From Nitrobacter sp051912485 (lineage in GTDB: Bacteria; Pseudomonadota; Alphaproteobacteria; Rhizobiales; Xanthobacteraceae), in contig NZ_CP196822.1 in NCBI RefSeq assembly GCF_051912485.1, positions 2,666,001 to 2,730,000 of the forward strand: a DNA stretch of 64,000 nt, read 5' to 3'. The notes beneath the pieces are model-generated. The model worked only from the letters and a program-made list of their open reading frames with translations. It did no database searches and was not told the origin of the DNA. The stretch's first letter is position 1; each line of letters starts with the position of its first letter. Shown here one piece after another: positions 54,268 through 62,746 of this stretch. The position numbers were made by a program, and so were the translations under genes.

Positions 54268-55266
54268 CTACCCACCGCGAGCCCGTGAGAACAGGTGCGA
54301 GGAACGAGCTTCGGCGGCGGCTCCAAGGCGGGTTCTGGCGTAGGCGAACGCCGTAAGGGCGAGCCCGGCGATGATCGCTCCCGCCCGCCGCGCCGCGCCG
54401 GTCTGACCGCGTAGCGCCGCCGTTAGATCGTTGATAACAGCGCGTGGTAGCACCTCGCGGACGTAGCGGCCTTCTGCTCCGAGGCCATCCTTCGATCCGG
54501 CAAGGCCTGCCAGCACAGCCTTGGCATTGCCCTCGATGAGACAACGATGGACGAAGTAGCTCCAGGTCGTGCGCTGGACTGGCACGGCGTGATGCACGCG
54601 CGCTCCCGGTCGATACGCGAAATAGCCGCCGGGATGGAGGCGAGCCGCTCGGATACAGAACTCCGTCTCCTCGCAACTCTCGGCCTTGCCGCCGAATGTG
54701 GCTCGTCCGCTGACAGAAAAGCCGAGCTTGCGGCGTCCGAGTTCGGACGTGAAACCACCCGCATGGCGCAGCACGTCGGCGCGCACCGACATGTTGGCGC
54801 CGATCGGGTTACGGATGCGCCCGTCGCGCACATGCATGCCGACATAAGTACAGCCGACGACCCAACGGAATTCGTCGGGAAACCAGGATGGCGGCGGCGC
54901 GCGCCATAGCGGCTCGACCGGGCCACCGGCGCCCAGCACGGCTGGATCCTCGTAAGCGTTAAGCAGTTCCTCTAGCCAGGGTGGATCTGCGGCTGCATCG
55001 TCATCAAGGAAGCAGATCACCGGCGCCGTCGCGTATTCCGCCCCCGTCATGCGACCACCTGACAGACCGGCTTCCTTGGCATTGGCAAGGACCGTAACGC
55101 CTTTGATCTCCCGCGCGGCACGATCGCGTAAGGATTCATTGTTGTCCACGACCACGAGAATTTCCCGCGGCGCGCGGGTTTGGCTGCGGACGGATTCGAC
55201 CGCGCGGTTGAGTTCGTCCCAGCGGTCGAGTGTGTGCGCGCAGATCACAACGGAGGCTTCGATCAT
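54268..55266 (-). CDS. Family 2 glycosyltransferase
   Basis: A 332-residue GT2 enzyme. The nucleotide-sugar fold begins SVVICAHTLDRWDELNRAVE, the metal-binding acidic motif is VICFLDDDAAADPPW (about 88-102), and an ED-type catalytic motif appears in CEETEFCIRAARLHPGG. A C-terminal amphipathic helix (GAIIAGLALTAFAYAR) may touch the membrane. It overlaps the GH5 gene by four bases (ATGA). Acceptor and sugar are unknown; it would build an extracellular polymer or glycolipid. Confidence 0.9.
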   Translation of the reverse strand: MIEASVVICAHTLDRWDELNRAVESVRSQTRAPREILVVVDNNESLRDRAAREIKGVTVLANAKEAGLSGGRMTGAEYATAPVICFLDDDAAADPPWLEELLNAYEDPAVLGAGGPVEPLWRAPPPSWFPDEFRWVVGCTYVGMHVRDGRIRNPIGANMSVRADVLRHAGGFTSELGRRKLGFSVSGRATFGGKAESCEETEFCIRAARLHPGGYFAYRPGARVHHAVPVQRTTWSYFVHRCLIEGNAKAVLAGLAGSKDGLGAEGRYVREVLPRAVINDLTAALRGQTGAARRAGAIIAGLALTAFAYARTRLGAAAEARSSHLFSRARGG

Positions 55267-56504
55267 GGAGTTCTCCGAAGGCTGTTCGCTGGAACCCGAT
55301 TGGATTCGCGGATCTGCACCGCCCGGGCTGTGGCGGCTTTGAGGACATTCCAGATCGGGCTTGCATCATTGTGGACGTCGAACTGGTCGTGCCTGTCGTC
55401 GGGATAGCGGCCGTGGTCCTGCAGTGATACCAGCCGCCAGATAAGCCAGCCGCCACAGTCCGGGTCACGGGCAAGCGTATCGACCCACATCGCATAAGCT
55501 TCGGCGGAGTCCCGGTTGGACCGCGCATAGCCGAATTCCTCAAGAAGAACAGGCTTCTGAACACGGCCCGCAATCTGACAGAACTCGGTGATCGTCTTGT
55601 CGAATTGGCGAACGCTGAGTCCGTAGTAGAGCGGGTAGCCGTGCCACGTGCCGAAATCGAGTGTAGGAATAGTCAGGTCTGCCAACTTGGGCTCGACGTT
55701 GGCGTTCCCTGAGCTCACCAGATGGTTTGGATCGAGCGACTTGACGTAAGCCGACATCTCGGCTGTCCAATCCAGCCTCAGGGATTCCGGGCTCGCATTG
55801 CCCTCGTTCATCAGCTCCCAGGCCATGATGGTCGGATCGTCGCGGTAAGCAAGCCCTGTGAGCGGGTTGACCCGCTGCACGACATGCTCAACCCAGGTTT
55901 TGTAGTCGCGCTTCGTGCGCGGATCGCTGAAGAAGAACGTCGACTTGTCAGTGCTTCCGTACCAGGCCCGCATCTGCTGAGCGCCGCCGGTATAGTCCCA
56001 GAAATCAAGGAAGGCGATGATGAGCCTTAGATGGCGCTCTCTGGCCTCGGCGATAAGGAAGTCGATCTTCTGCATTCCGTTGGGGCCGTCATCGACCGCC
56101 ATCGCGTGTTTCTCCGCGTCCCAGTAAAGCAGGTCCGCTTGTCCGACATTCAGATTGCTGGCATCCGCAGCCGGGTTCCGCCAATTCCAGACCGTGGGAA
56201 CGCTTCCATCGCGCGAACCGACCACCGGCTGGAGGATAACGCGAACGACGTTGGCGCCCATCGCTACCGCGTCGTCCAGAACGCGCGTGACCTCGCCCTG
56301 AGAGGCGAAGGTAAGATAATGGTTGTTGACGCCGGTCACGAAGAACGGTCTGCCGTCCACGGTAAACGCCGTGCCGGCAGTGCTGACGAAAGGCGTTACC
56401 GGCGGGGGGGCCGCCGCAGCCGCCGGCGCGAACGGCAGCAAGAGTGGCAAGAGGCAAGCTCCCCGCAGCACGTTCTTCGTCCGTTGCCAGCCGACATCCA
56501 TCAA
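55263..56504 (-). CDS. Exported GH5-type glycoside hydrolase (mannanase-like)
   Basis: A 413-residue protein with a signal peptide (residues ~10-32, GACLLPLLLPFAPAAAAA). The (beta/alpha)8 domain has FFVTGVNNHYLTF, the acid/base Glu234 in MAWELMNEGNASP and the nucleophile Glu323 in PVLLEEFGYARSN, which is the GH5 pattern, closest to beta-mannanases. In glycan loci such enzymes trim or edit the polymer in the periplasm. The stop overlaps the GT2 start, so synthesis and trimming genes are coupled. Confidence 0.88.
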   Translation of the reverse strand: MMDVGWQRTKNVLRGACLLPLLLPFAPAAAAAPPPVTPFVSTAGTAFTVDGRPFFVTGVNNHYLTFASQGEVTRVLDDAVAMGANVVRVILQPVVGSRDGSVPTVWNWRNPAADASNLNVGQADLLYWDAEKHAMAVDDGPNGMQKIDFLIAEARERHLRLIIAFLDFWDYTGGAQQMRAWYGSTDKSTFFFSDPRTKRDYKTWVEHVVQRVNPLTGLAYRDDPTIMAWELMNEGNASPESLRLDWTAEMSAYVKSLDPNHLVSSGNANVEPKLADLTIPTLDFGTWHGYPLYYGLSVRQFDKTITEFCQIAGRVQKPVLLEEFGYARSNRDSAEAYAMWVDTLARDPDCGGWLIWRLVSLQDHGRYPDDRHDQFDVHNDASPIWNVLKAATARAVQIRESNRVPANSLRRTP

Positions 56505-56678
56505 AACAAAAGACCGCCTCCAAAGACCGCGCGCAACAGCACGAAAGGCTTACCCCTTCCGGCCTCACGCTTCCAAGCGCCACCCTCTTCAGGGCAATTG
56601 GCTGTCCGCGCTTGCTCCAGTATCAGCAGAGTTTGGCTATTCGAAATTTTCGACTGGCTCTGGCCTGGGATCCTGCTC

Positions 56679-57911
56679 ATGAGATCCGTCACTACGGATA
56701 CTGACGTCGCGATCATTGGTGGAGGTCTTGCTGGGTCGACAGCGGCAGCCATGCTGGGCCGCGCTGGCGTCCGTGCCATGCTGATCGATCCTCATCCGAC
56801 CTATCCACCGGACCTGCGCTGCGAAAAACTCGATGATGGTCAGGTCTCGATCCTGCGCAAGACCGGCCTTGCTGATGAGATTTTACCAACAGCGACGTTC
56901 GACGGTGACATGCGCGACGGCAAGGCGTGGGTCGCGCGCTCCGGATATTTGCTCGATAAACGTCCGGGAGGCCAGCACGGCATCCTCTATGACGACCTGG
57001 TCAATGCGATGCGGGCCACCATTCCCCCGAGCGTCCCGTTCACGATTGCAAAAGCAACCGGGATCAGCGTGGGAGATGATCGTCAGGAGCTCTTGCTATC
57101 GAATGGCACCAAGATCTCCGCACGTCTCATCGTGCTCGCCCAAGGATTGGGTGTCGCTCTGAAGGATCAGATCGGGATCAAGCGGATCGTTACCAGCCCC
57201 TGTCATTCGATTACTGTCGCCTTCGACATCAAACCACGCCACGCCGGGGTTTTTGATTTCGCGGCGCTGACTTACTATCCCGAACATACTACCGACCGGA
57301 TGGCATATCTTACGCTGTTTCCCATCCGAACATCAATGCGAGCGAACTTGATGGTCTATCGGAACATGGACGATCCATTGTTTCGAGATATACGCCACGA
57401 CCCCGAACGAAGTCTGTTCGCGCTGATGCCCAATTTGCGCCGCCTCACAGGAGACATTGAGGTCGTCGGCCCGATCAAGATCCGACCGGCCGACCTTTAC
57501 ATCAGTAAAGGTCATCGGCAGGCCGGCGTCGTCCTGGTCGGCGATGCGTTCGCGACCTCCTGTCCGGCCGCCGGCACGGGCACAGGCAAGGTGTTCAATG
57601 ACGTCGAACGGCTTTGCAACACTCACATCCCGAACTGGCTGGCAAGTCCCGGCATGACCGCGGACAAAATCGCCCAGTTCTACGATGATCCGCTCAAGCG
57701 CAGCTATGACGACGCCTCCTCCTCATTCGCCTATCAATTGCGGTCGCTGTCGATCGACGACAGTTTCAACTGGAACCTGAAGCGTAACTTGCGATTCATC
57801 GTCCGCGGAGCGATCGGAGCAGCTCGCCGGGTCGGCATGATCGCCTTAGCGGATCACTTCGCATCAGAAGGATGGGCGCAGCGGCTTCGCGATCTCGCGA
57901 ACCGAGCCTAG
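56679..57911 (+). CDS. FAD-dependent oxidoreductase (UbiH/geranylgeranyl-reductase-like)
   Basis: A 410-residue flavoprotein from ATG 56679; the frame continues upstream to 56031, but that part is antisense to the GH5 gene. It has the N-terminal FAD motif DVAIIGGGLAGSTAAAMLG, the middle LIVLAQGLGV and the C-terminal VVLVGDAFATSCPAAGTG (GD motif). This is the para-hydroxybenzoate-hydroxylase fold shared by aromatic hydroxylases and prenyl reductases. The substrate is unknown; its place in a glycan locus suggests a lipid carrier or tailoring step. It is divergent from the GH5 gene by 174 bp. Confidence 0.82.
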   Translation: MRSVTTDTDVAIIGGGLAGSTAAAMLGRAGVRAMLIDPHPTYPPDLRCEKLDDGQVSILRKTGLADEILPTATFDGDMRDGKAWVARSGYLLDKRPGGQHGILYDDLVNAMRATIPPSVPFTIAKATGISVGDDRQELLLSNGTKISARLIVLAQGLGVALKDQIGIKRIVTSPCHSITVAFDIKPRHAGVFDFAALTYYPEHTTDRMAYLTLFPIRTSMRANLMVYRNMDDPLFRDIRHDPERSLFALMPNLRRLTGDIEVVGPIKIRPADLYISKGHRQAGVVLVGDAFATSCPAAGTGTGKVFNDVERLCNTHIPNWLASPGMTADKIAQFYDDPLKRSYDDASSSFAYQLRSLSIDDSFNWNLKRNLRFIVRGAIGAARRVGMIALADHFASEGWAQRLRDLANRA

Positions 57912-57963
57912 GCCTATGAATTCGGGTGGCGATTTTCGCCACCTGCAGCGTTCCATCGCTTGA

Positions 57964-59064
57964 TCACGCCCCCCCTCTGCTTCGCACGCGGCGAAGCAGG
58001 TGGTAGCCCTGATGCTGCGCCACTTCCGCTGCAAAGGCCAGCGCGTTGCGCGGACGAACGTCGACCAAGGCGTCGACGAAGGTTCTTCGGCCGGTAAACA
58101 ACTGAGCCATGAATCCGCCGGGAGATGAGCAGGAATCGATTGTTTCAACCTGACCGGATTCAACCAGGCCTTGAGTCGCCTTGTCGGCCAACAGGACTCC
58201 CGGTGAAAATCGCGCGAAGGACGCCTTGAACGCGGTTTTCCATGTATAGGCTCGTTGGCCGCTGTAAAGCAGGACCTGAGCGGCAATCGCATCGCCGTCG
58301 ACGCACAACAGCGCGACGGAGGCCAAACCATATGCCGCGAGATTCTCAATCAGTCGACGGCTGAAAGCGGCATCGCCCGCATCGCACAACAATGCGGTAC
58401 CCTCTTTTCCCTTCCAACTCGCCGCTTCCAGCTTCAAAAAGATTTCGAACGCAGCCTCCACGCTGGCCGGCGTCCGCTCGTTGACAATCGCGACAGTCCC
58501 TACCGCCGAGAGCTGACGCAGCTTCTTTCGAGTCGAGGTCGACTTTTTTGTCCCGATAGACCGATCTGCAAACGGCCGTTCGACGCGAAAAAATTCGCGA
58601 TACCTCCCCGTGCTCGCCAGATGCCGGAGCATCGCAGGATAGACAATCGGATCGGCTTCGAAGCACTGCAAACTTATGACCTTTGGCAAGCGCACATCCT
58701 GCCTGATCGAAAAGGCCGCCACGACATCATCGACGCAAGCACCATCGACCATGGCATTTGAGGAGAAAGCGTAGTCGTAGGGAAGCGCCTCCAGATATGC
58801 CGGCATCAACGGCAAATCGCCCCGTTCCCGCAAGGCCCAGAAGCCGACGGGGCGTCGTGGCTTGGTTTCCTCGTCCCACGCCGATAAAATGTGAATCTTT
58901 GCTACACCTGTCTCCGTCGCCGCGAGCAACGCCGCCGGGTGCATGAACGCATTGCTTTCGAAGCGCGCGGCGAGATCATTCCACGGTTCGATAAGGTCGC
59001 GCCCCGGCGAACAAACGGTCGCGGAGATCAACCCGCCCTTAGCCCGCTGCCAACTCACATTCAT
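57964..59064 (-). CDS. GNAT-type acyltransferase (CelD/BioF2-like)
   Basis: A 366-residue protein of the Acetyltransf_6 (FemAB-like double-GNAT) group: N-terminal fold with NAFMHPAALLAAT, and C-terminal half with AAFEIFLKLEAASWKGKEGT, RAYTWKTAFKASFARFSPG and DSCSSPGGFMAQLF. Proteins of this group occur in exopolysaccharide and cellulose loci and transfer acyl or aminoacyl groups to polymer or precursor. No signal peptide. It converges with the FAD gene and is divergent from the 59340 gene. Confidence 0.8.
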   Translation of the reverse strand: MNVSWQRAKGGLISATVCSPGRDLIEPWNDLAARFESNAFMHPAALLAATETGVAKIHILSAWDEETKPRRPVGFWALRERGDLPLMPAYLEALPYDYAFSSNAMVDGACVDDVVAAFSIRQDVRLPKVISLQCFEADPIVYPAMLRHLASTGRYREFFRVERPFADRSIGTKKSTSTRKKLRQLSAVGTVAIVNERTPASVEAAFEIFLKLEAASWKGKEGTALLCDAGDAAFSRRLIENLAAYGLASVALLCVDGDAIAAQVLLYSGQRAYTWKTAFKASFARFSPGVLLADKATQGLVESGQVETIDSCSSPGGFMAQLFTGRRTFVDALVDVRPRNALAFAAEVAQHQGYHLLRRVRSRGGA

Positions 59065-59339
59065 TGGCTCAACAAACTACGACCCACGCCTGATGCAAAC
59101 GGTACAAACGGGTTACCCCGCCCGGCTTTCTATTCCAATCATCGACTCTCTTTAGAGTAGTGGTGGGTTGAAGATGGCTGCTGCAATATCGGTGAATTCA
59201 AATGGTTAAAAACTATTTCAAGTAAATTGTCCGTCACCGGAGTAGCCAATCAAAGGCGCGGCGATTCATCCGAGCCCTTTATTGATCTCAGGGGGCCAAC
59301 GGTCGGACACTGGGCTGGCGGAGAAGGCGGCAACCGATC

Positions 59340-60914
59340 ATGCGCATCTGTCTGAATTTTGATCCATCCCGACTTTTGCGCTGGCATTGGTGGCTGGCGC
59401 AGGCGCTTGCCGAAATGACCGACAGCCAGATTTCGCGATCATTCGCACCGCACCGCTATCCACTCCCGCAGGGCAGCCGACTGCTGTTCGAACTCGAACG
59501 TCTGATCTATGGCTTTCGTGGGCTTGGTGCTATGGACCGCATGGAGTCCGCGTTACTGTCCTTGCCACCACTGCAGGCCGGCGAGGCCGATGTAGTGATC
59601 GATCTGAGTGGGGAGGAAGTGTCGCCGACAGCGCAACGCGTGTTGAGGCCGTTCTTCAATGGAGTACCCAGCGAGATCGGGATCATGGCGGCCCTGGCGA
59701 ACGATCAGGACCTCCTCGTCGAGCTGCACGACACAGCACGCCCTTCCAATCCGTGGACGGCCCGCCCTGCCAGCCAGGATCGCGAAGTGTTCTCAGCAAG
59801 TCTTGACGCCACGCTTTCCTGCGCTACGGCGCTGATCCTGAAGGCATTGCACCACGAAGACGGCCCCTTGGATGTCGATGGCGTTGTGCGCGCGAAATCG
59901 ACCACACGTTCATTCGGCTCGAAGTCGTCCCTTGGGTTCGCAACCGGCACCTTCGCCGCGAAGATGGCGCGGCTGCTCAACAAGGTAACGCGGGGCGGCA
60001 AGGCCTGGGCGATCGGCTGGCGCTTCGATCAATCGACGAGCCTGCTCGACAAACGCGAAGCAGCCTTCCATGTCCTTTCCGGGGGCTCCTCCAGTTATCT
60101 CGCCGATCCTTTTCCATTCCGACACAACGGGCAAGACTTCATATTCGTCGAACAGTATCTTTACTCTCAAAACCGCGGATGCATCGCGGTAGTGGCGTTG
60201 GACCGAAACGGTACCGCTAGCGCTCCCCGCATCGTGTTGGAAGAGCCACACCACCTCTCCTATCCGTTCGTGTTCGCACACGCAGGCCAGATCTGGATGA
60301 TCCCTGAATCGGGAGCCGCTCGTAACGTCGCCCTCTATCGCGCCGTCGAGTTTCCCTATCGGTGGACGCGCGAAGCCTACCTGATCGAAGGCATCGAAGG
60401 TTACGACGTCACTCCACTGCCTCATCAGGGCGGTTTCTGGTTTTTTGTCTCGCCGAGGCTGTGGGCGTCGTCGTCTTGGGATATGCTCGATCTCTACCAT
60501 GCCGACGGCCTAACCGCATCTTGGACCCGTCATGCTGCAAGCCCAGCGTTGATCGACGCGAGGTTCAGCCGTCCCGGCGGCGCCGTAATCGAACAGAAAG
60601 GACGTTACCTCCGTCCGGCACAGGACTGCTCGCGCGACTATGGGGGAGCGGTGACAATTTGCCGAATCGACGCAATCGATTTCTCGGAGTTCGTTCAGAC
60701 ACCGGTTGGTCGCATCGAAGCCGGATCGTTCGGATGCCATACGTATAATCGTCACGCAGGTCTCGAGACCATCGACATTTTCGGTCAGGTTGGAGGACTG
60801 CAGGAAGCCACGGTTTCTTACATCCCGCTGGTACCGGATACGCGAGGCTCGACGACCATTGATGAAGCCGCCCTCCAAGCGGGGCTTGGCATCAGGCTGG
60901 CGACCCGATCCTAG
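59340..60914 (+). CDS. Large protein with a beta-propeller-like glycan domain
   Basis: A 524-residue protein. The first ~210 residues (RICLNFDPSRLLRWHWWLAQ, VVIDLSGEEV) look like a formyltransferase-type or Rossmann-like half. The C-terminal ~290 residues have five-bladed-propeller features (SSSYLADPFPFRHNGQDFIF, HHLSYPFVFAHAGQIWMIPE, and the later KGRYLRPAQDCSRDYGG). This C-terminal type occurs in sugar-transfer enzymes related to plant GINT1. The enzymatic role is unknown; context says glycan assembly. No signal peptide or membrane helix. Confidence 0.65.
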   Translation: MRICLNFDPSRLLRWHWWLAQALAEMTDSQISRSFAPHRYPLPQGSRLLFELERLIYGFRGLGAMDRMESALLSLPPLQAGEADVVIDLSGEEVSPTAQRVLRPFFNGVPSEIGIMAALANDQDLLVELHDTARPSNPWTARPASQDREVFSASLDATLSCATALILKALHHEDGPLDVDGVVRAKSTTRSFGSKSSLGFATGTFAAKMARLLNKVTRGGKAWAIGWRFDQSTSLLDKREAAFHVLSGGSSSYLADPFPFRHNGQDFIFVEQYLYSQNRGCIAVVALDRNGTASAPRIVLEEPHHLSYPFVFAHAGQIWMIPESGAARNVALYRAVEFPYRWTREAYLIEGIEGYDVTPLPHQGGFWFFVSPRLWASSSWDMLDLYHADGLTASWTRHAASPALIDARFSRPGGAVIEQKGRYLRPAQDCSRDYGGAVTICRIDAIDFSEFVQTPVGRIEAGSFGCHTYNRHAGLETIDIFGQVGGLQEATVSYIPLVPDTRGSTTIDEAALQAGLGIRLATRS

Positions 60915-60997
60915 TGGTTCGGCGAACAACTTTGCAAATGCCAAATTCGCGCCACTCGGTACCGCAAGAAATGTCAGGGAGCACCCGGCGCCTTTCC

Positions 60998-62200
60998 TTA
61001 GTGCGTCACCATGAGCCTGAGCCTTTGCCGCGCTCGGCGAACCTTTGCCTCGATACGACGCTCCAGACTATCTTTGCCTATGACGATCCACTTCATGGAA
61101 CTCTCTGCATTTGCAAGACGGGACTTGTGCCCGGCCGAGCCCGCCAAAAAGTCGTAGCCGCGTTCGCCGCGTAGGAGGCTGTCCTCAATCGATAGCACGT
61201 GGCTGATGAGCCCTGGTTTGAGCCGGCCGTCCTGCTCGTAGAAAAAGCCGCTCTGGTAATTAAGCACATGACCCTGATGCACAAAATTGTACAAAATCCC
61301 AATCGTCTGATCGCCGACCAGGGTTCGCGAGATGCGGACAGCACCGATCGGAACTCCGCGCGCGATGAGATCCTCGTGGAACGAGCGGAAACCTGGATGG
61401 GCGAAGGGTCCCTTGCGTCCCCAGCGCGACCGGTGAAAGCTGATCAGCTCATCGAATGCAGCTAAAGCCTCCGATGTCGTTTCCATGGTCAGGTGCCCGA
61501 TGGAGCCCCGTTCCGCATAGAGTCGCATGGAGCGACTTACGGCTTGCCGGGTATTGCGACCCAAAGTAGCGCGATAATCTCCGCCCTTGCGACGGACTTC
61601 GGTGAAATCAACCCACGGCGCTATATCCACCACTTTCACATCTGTAACGAGATCAGTAAAGCAAGCGGCACAGCGAGCGGAGAGTTCAACAGCAGGATCA
61701 ATCCCCGACAGCACTAATTCGTCGGAGTGACGCAAGCGCTGCATTGAAGCCTCGAGACACGCCACCGTAATGGCATCAGCTGAAGCCCTCTCTGCAAGAA
61801 TGCCGTTATATTCAATGAACAATCGGTCAAAACGAGCATCGCCGGTCTCGTTGAGTAGCCAACGCATCCGCGCTTGCGACCCGAGGCGCCACGTCTTCCG
61901 CCGGCAAACAATCGCCAGGCCAACAATCTTGCCTAACTCCCGAACGATGAGAACGTGTGGCTCTGTACCCTTCGGAAGATGCCGCAGCCAAGTTCCGATC
62001 CAAAGCCATGACAAATAAAACGAGTGAGCGGCCCGCGCCTCGAGGTCCTTCCAGGAAGCCTCAAGGTCCGCTACGTCCCGCAGCGTCTCCACGCTGACGT
62101 CGAGGGCGGCATCCTGACCGATTGTGTTAATCGGCACCGCGCGTGGGGAGGTAGGCCGCAAATAATGGATCTTGGCGTCGGTCACCGATGTTGACGACAT
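60998..62200 (-). CDS. GNAT-type acyltransferase (CelD-like), second copy in the locus
   Basis: A 400-residue protein from ATG 62200 (AAGGA nine bases upstream; a 12-residue-longer frame reaches 62236). It belongs to the Acetyltransf_6/CelD group: LEASWKDLEARAAHSFYLSW at the start, YRATLGRNTRQAVSRSMRLY in the middle, then ILYNFVHQGHVLNYQSGFFY and DFLAGSAGHKSRLA. This motif order is typical of CelD proteins in cellulose/exopolysaccharide loci. It converges with the propeller-protein gene. It and the 57964 gene are distant relatives rather than recent duplicates. Confidence 0.83.
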   Translation of the reverse strand: MSSTSVTDAKIHYLRPTSPRAVPINTIGQDAALDVSVETLRDVADLEASWKDLEARAAHSFYLSWLWIGTWLRHLPKGTEPHVLIVRELGKIVGLAIVCRRKTWRLGSQARMRWLLNETGDARFDRLFIEYNGILAERASADAITVACLEASMQRLRHSDELVLSGIDPAVELSARCAACFTDLVTDVKVVDIAPWVDFTEVRRKGGDYRATLGRNTRQAVSRSMRLYAERGSIGHLTMETTSEALAAFDELISFHRSRWGRKGPFAHPGFRSFHEDLIARGVPIGAVRISRTLVGDQTIGILYNFVHQGHVLNYQSGFFYEQDGRLKPGLISHVLSIEDSLLRGERGYDFLAGSAGHKSRLANAESSMKWIVIGKDSLERRIEAKVRRARQRLRLMVTH

Positions 62201-62746
62201 CAATAAAATCCTTGCGATGAGCTGGCCCGCGACCAAGCTATCCGCGGGCTGTCGGCTACGACGGCCTGAAAGGTAACACCTTCTCGCGCAGGTATTGCCC
62301 CGCTCCGATCAAGCTTCGGCTGAAATGAGCTAAAAGTGAAGGCGCTTAGAGGGAGTACCTCTCCGGTACCTTTTCATTCTGTACCCCGTTCGGAATCTTC
62401 GGCGAGATTTTCAGCCTCACTCCTGATCACAGCGCAACCCGCAATCCAATGAGACCGACGATGTCTTCGCGGGCCGCAGTTCGCACCGTGTGCACCGGCT
62501 TTGACGCCGCTGCTGCCATCAAAACTGATCGATGACACCGCCGCGAGTGGCACGGAACCCAGTGAAAATCACCCGAACGGCTACTCCAAAGGAGCTAATC
62601 ACCTATCGCGCTTCCAATGCCGCGCCGCATCCGAGATGCTCTATGCGCAGACGGACAAACACCTTGAGGCATTTCGGCCATCCGAAACAAGGGCATTTGC
62701 TCTCTAGGCATTTTTATCTGCATGCGGAGGTTGCGGGAGTTTGTGT
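62201..62746. other. Gene-free divergent promoter region
   Basis: About 545 bp between the CelD-like gene and the final FAD gene. Short frames are present but have no family features. Promoters for both divergent genes are expected here; no clear box was found. Confidence 0.5.

Noticed and set aside
56031..56678. 216-residue N-terminal extension of the FAD oxidoreductase
   Set aside because: It is antisense to the GH5 gene and the FAD motif begins right after ATG 56679.
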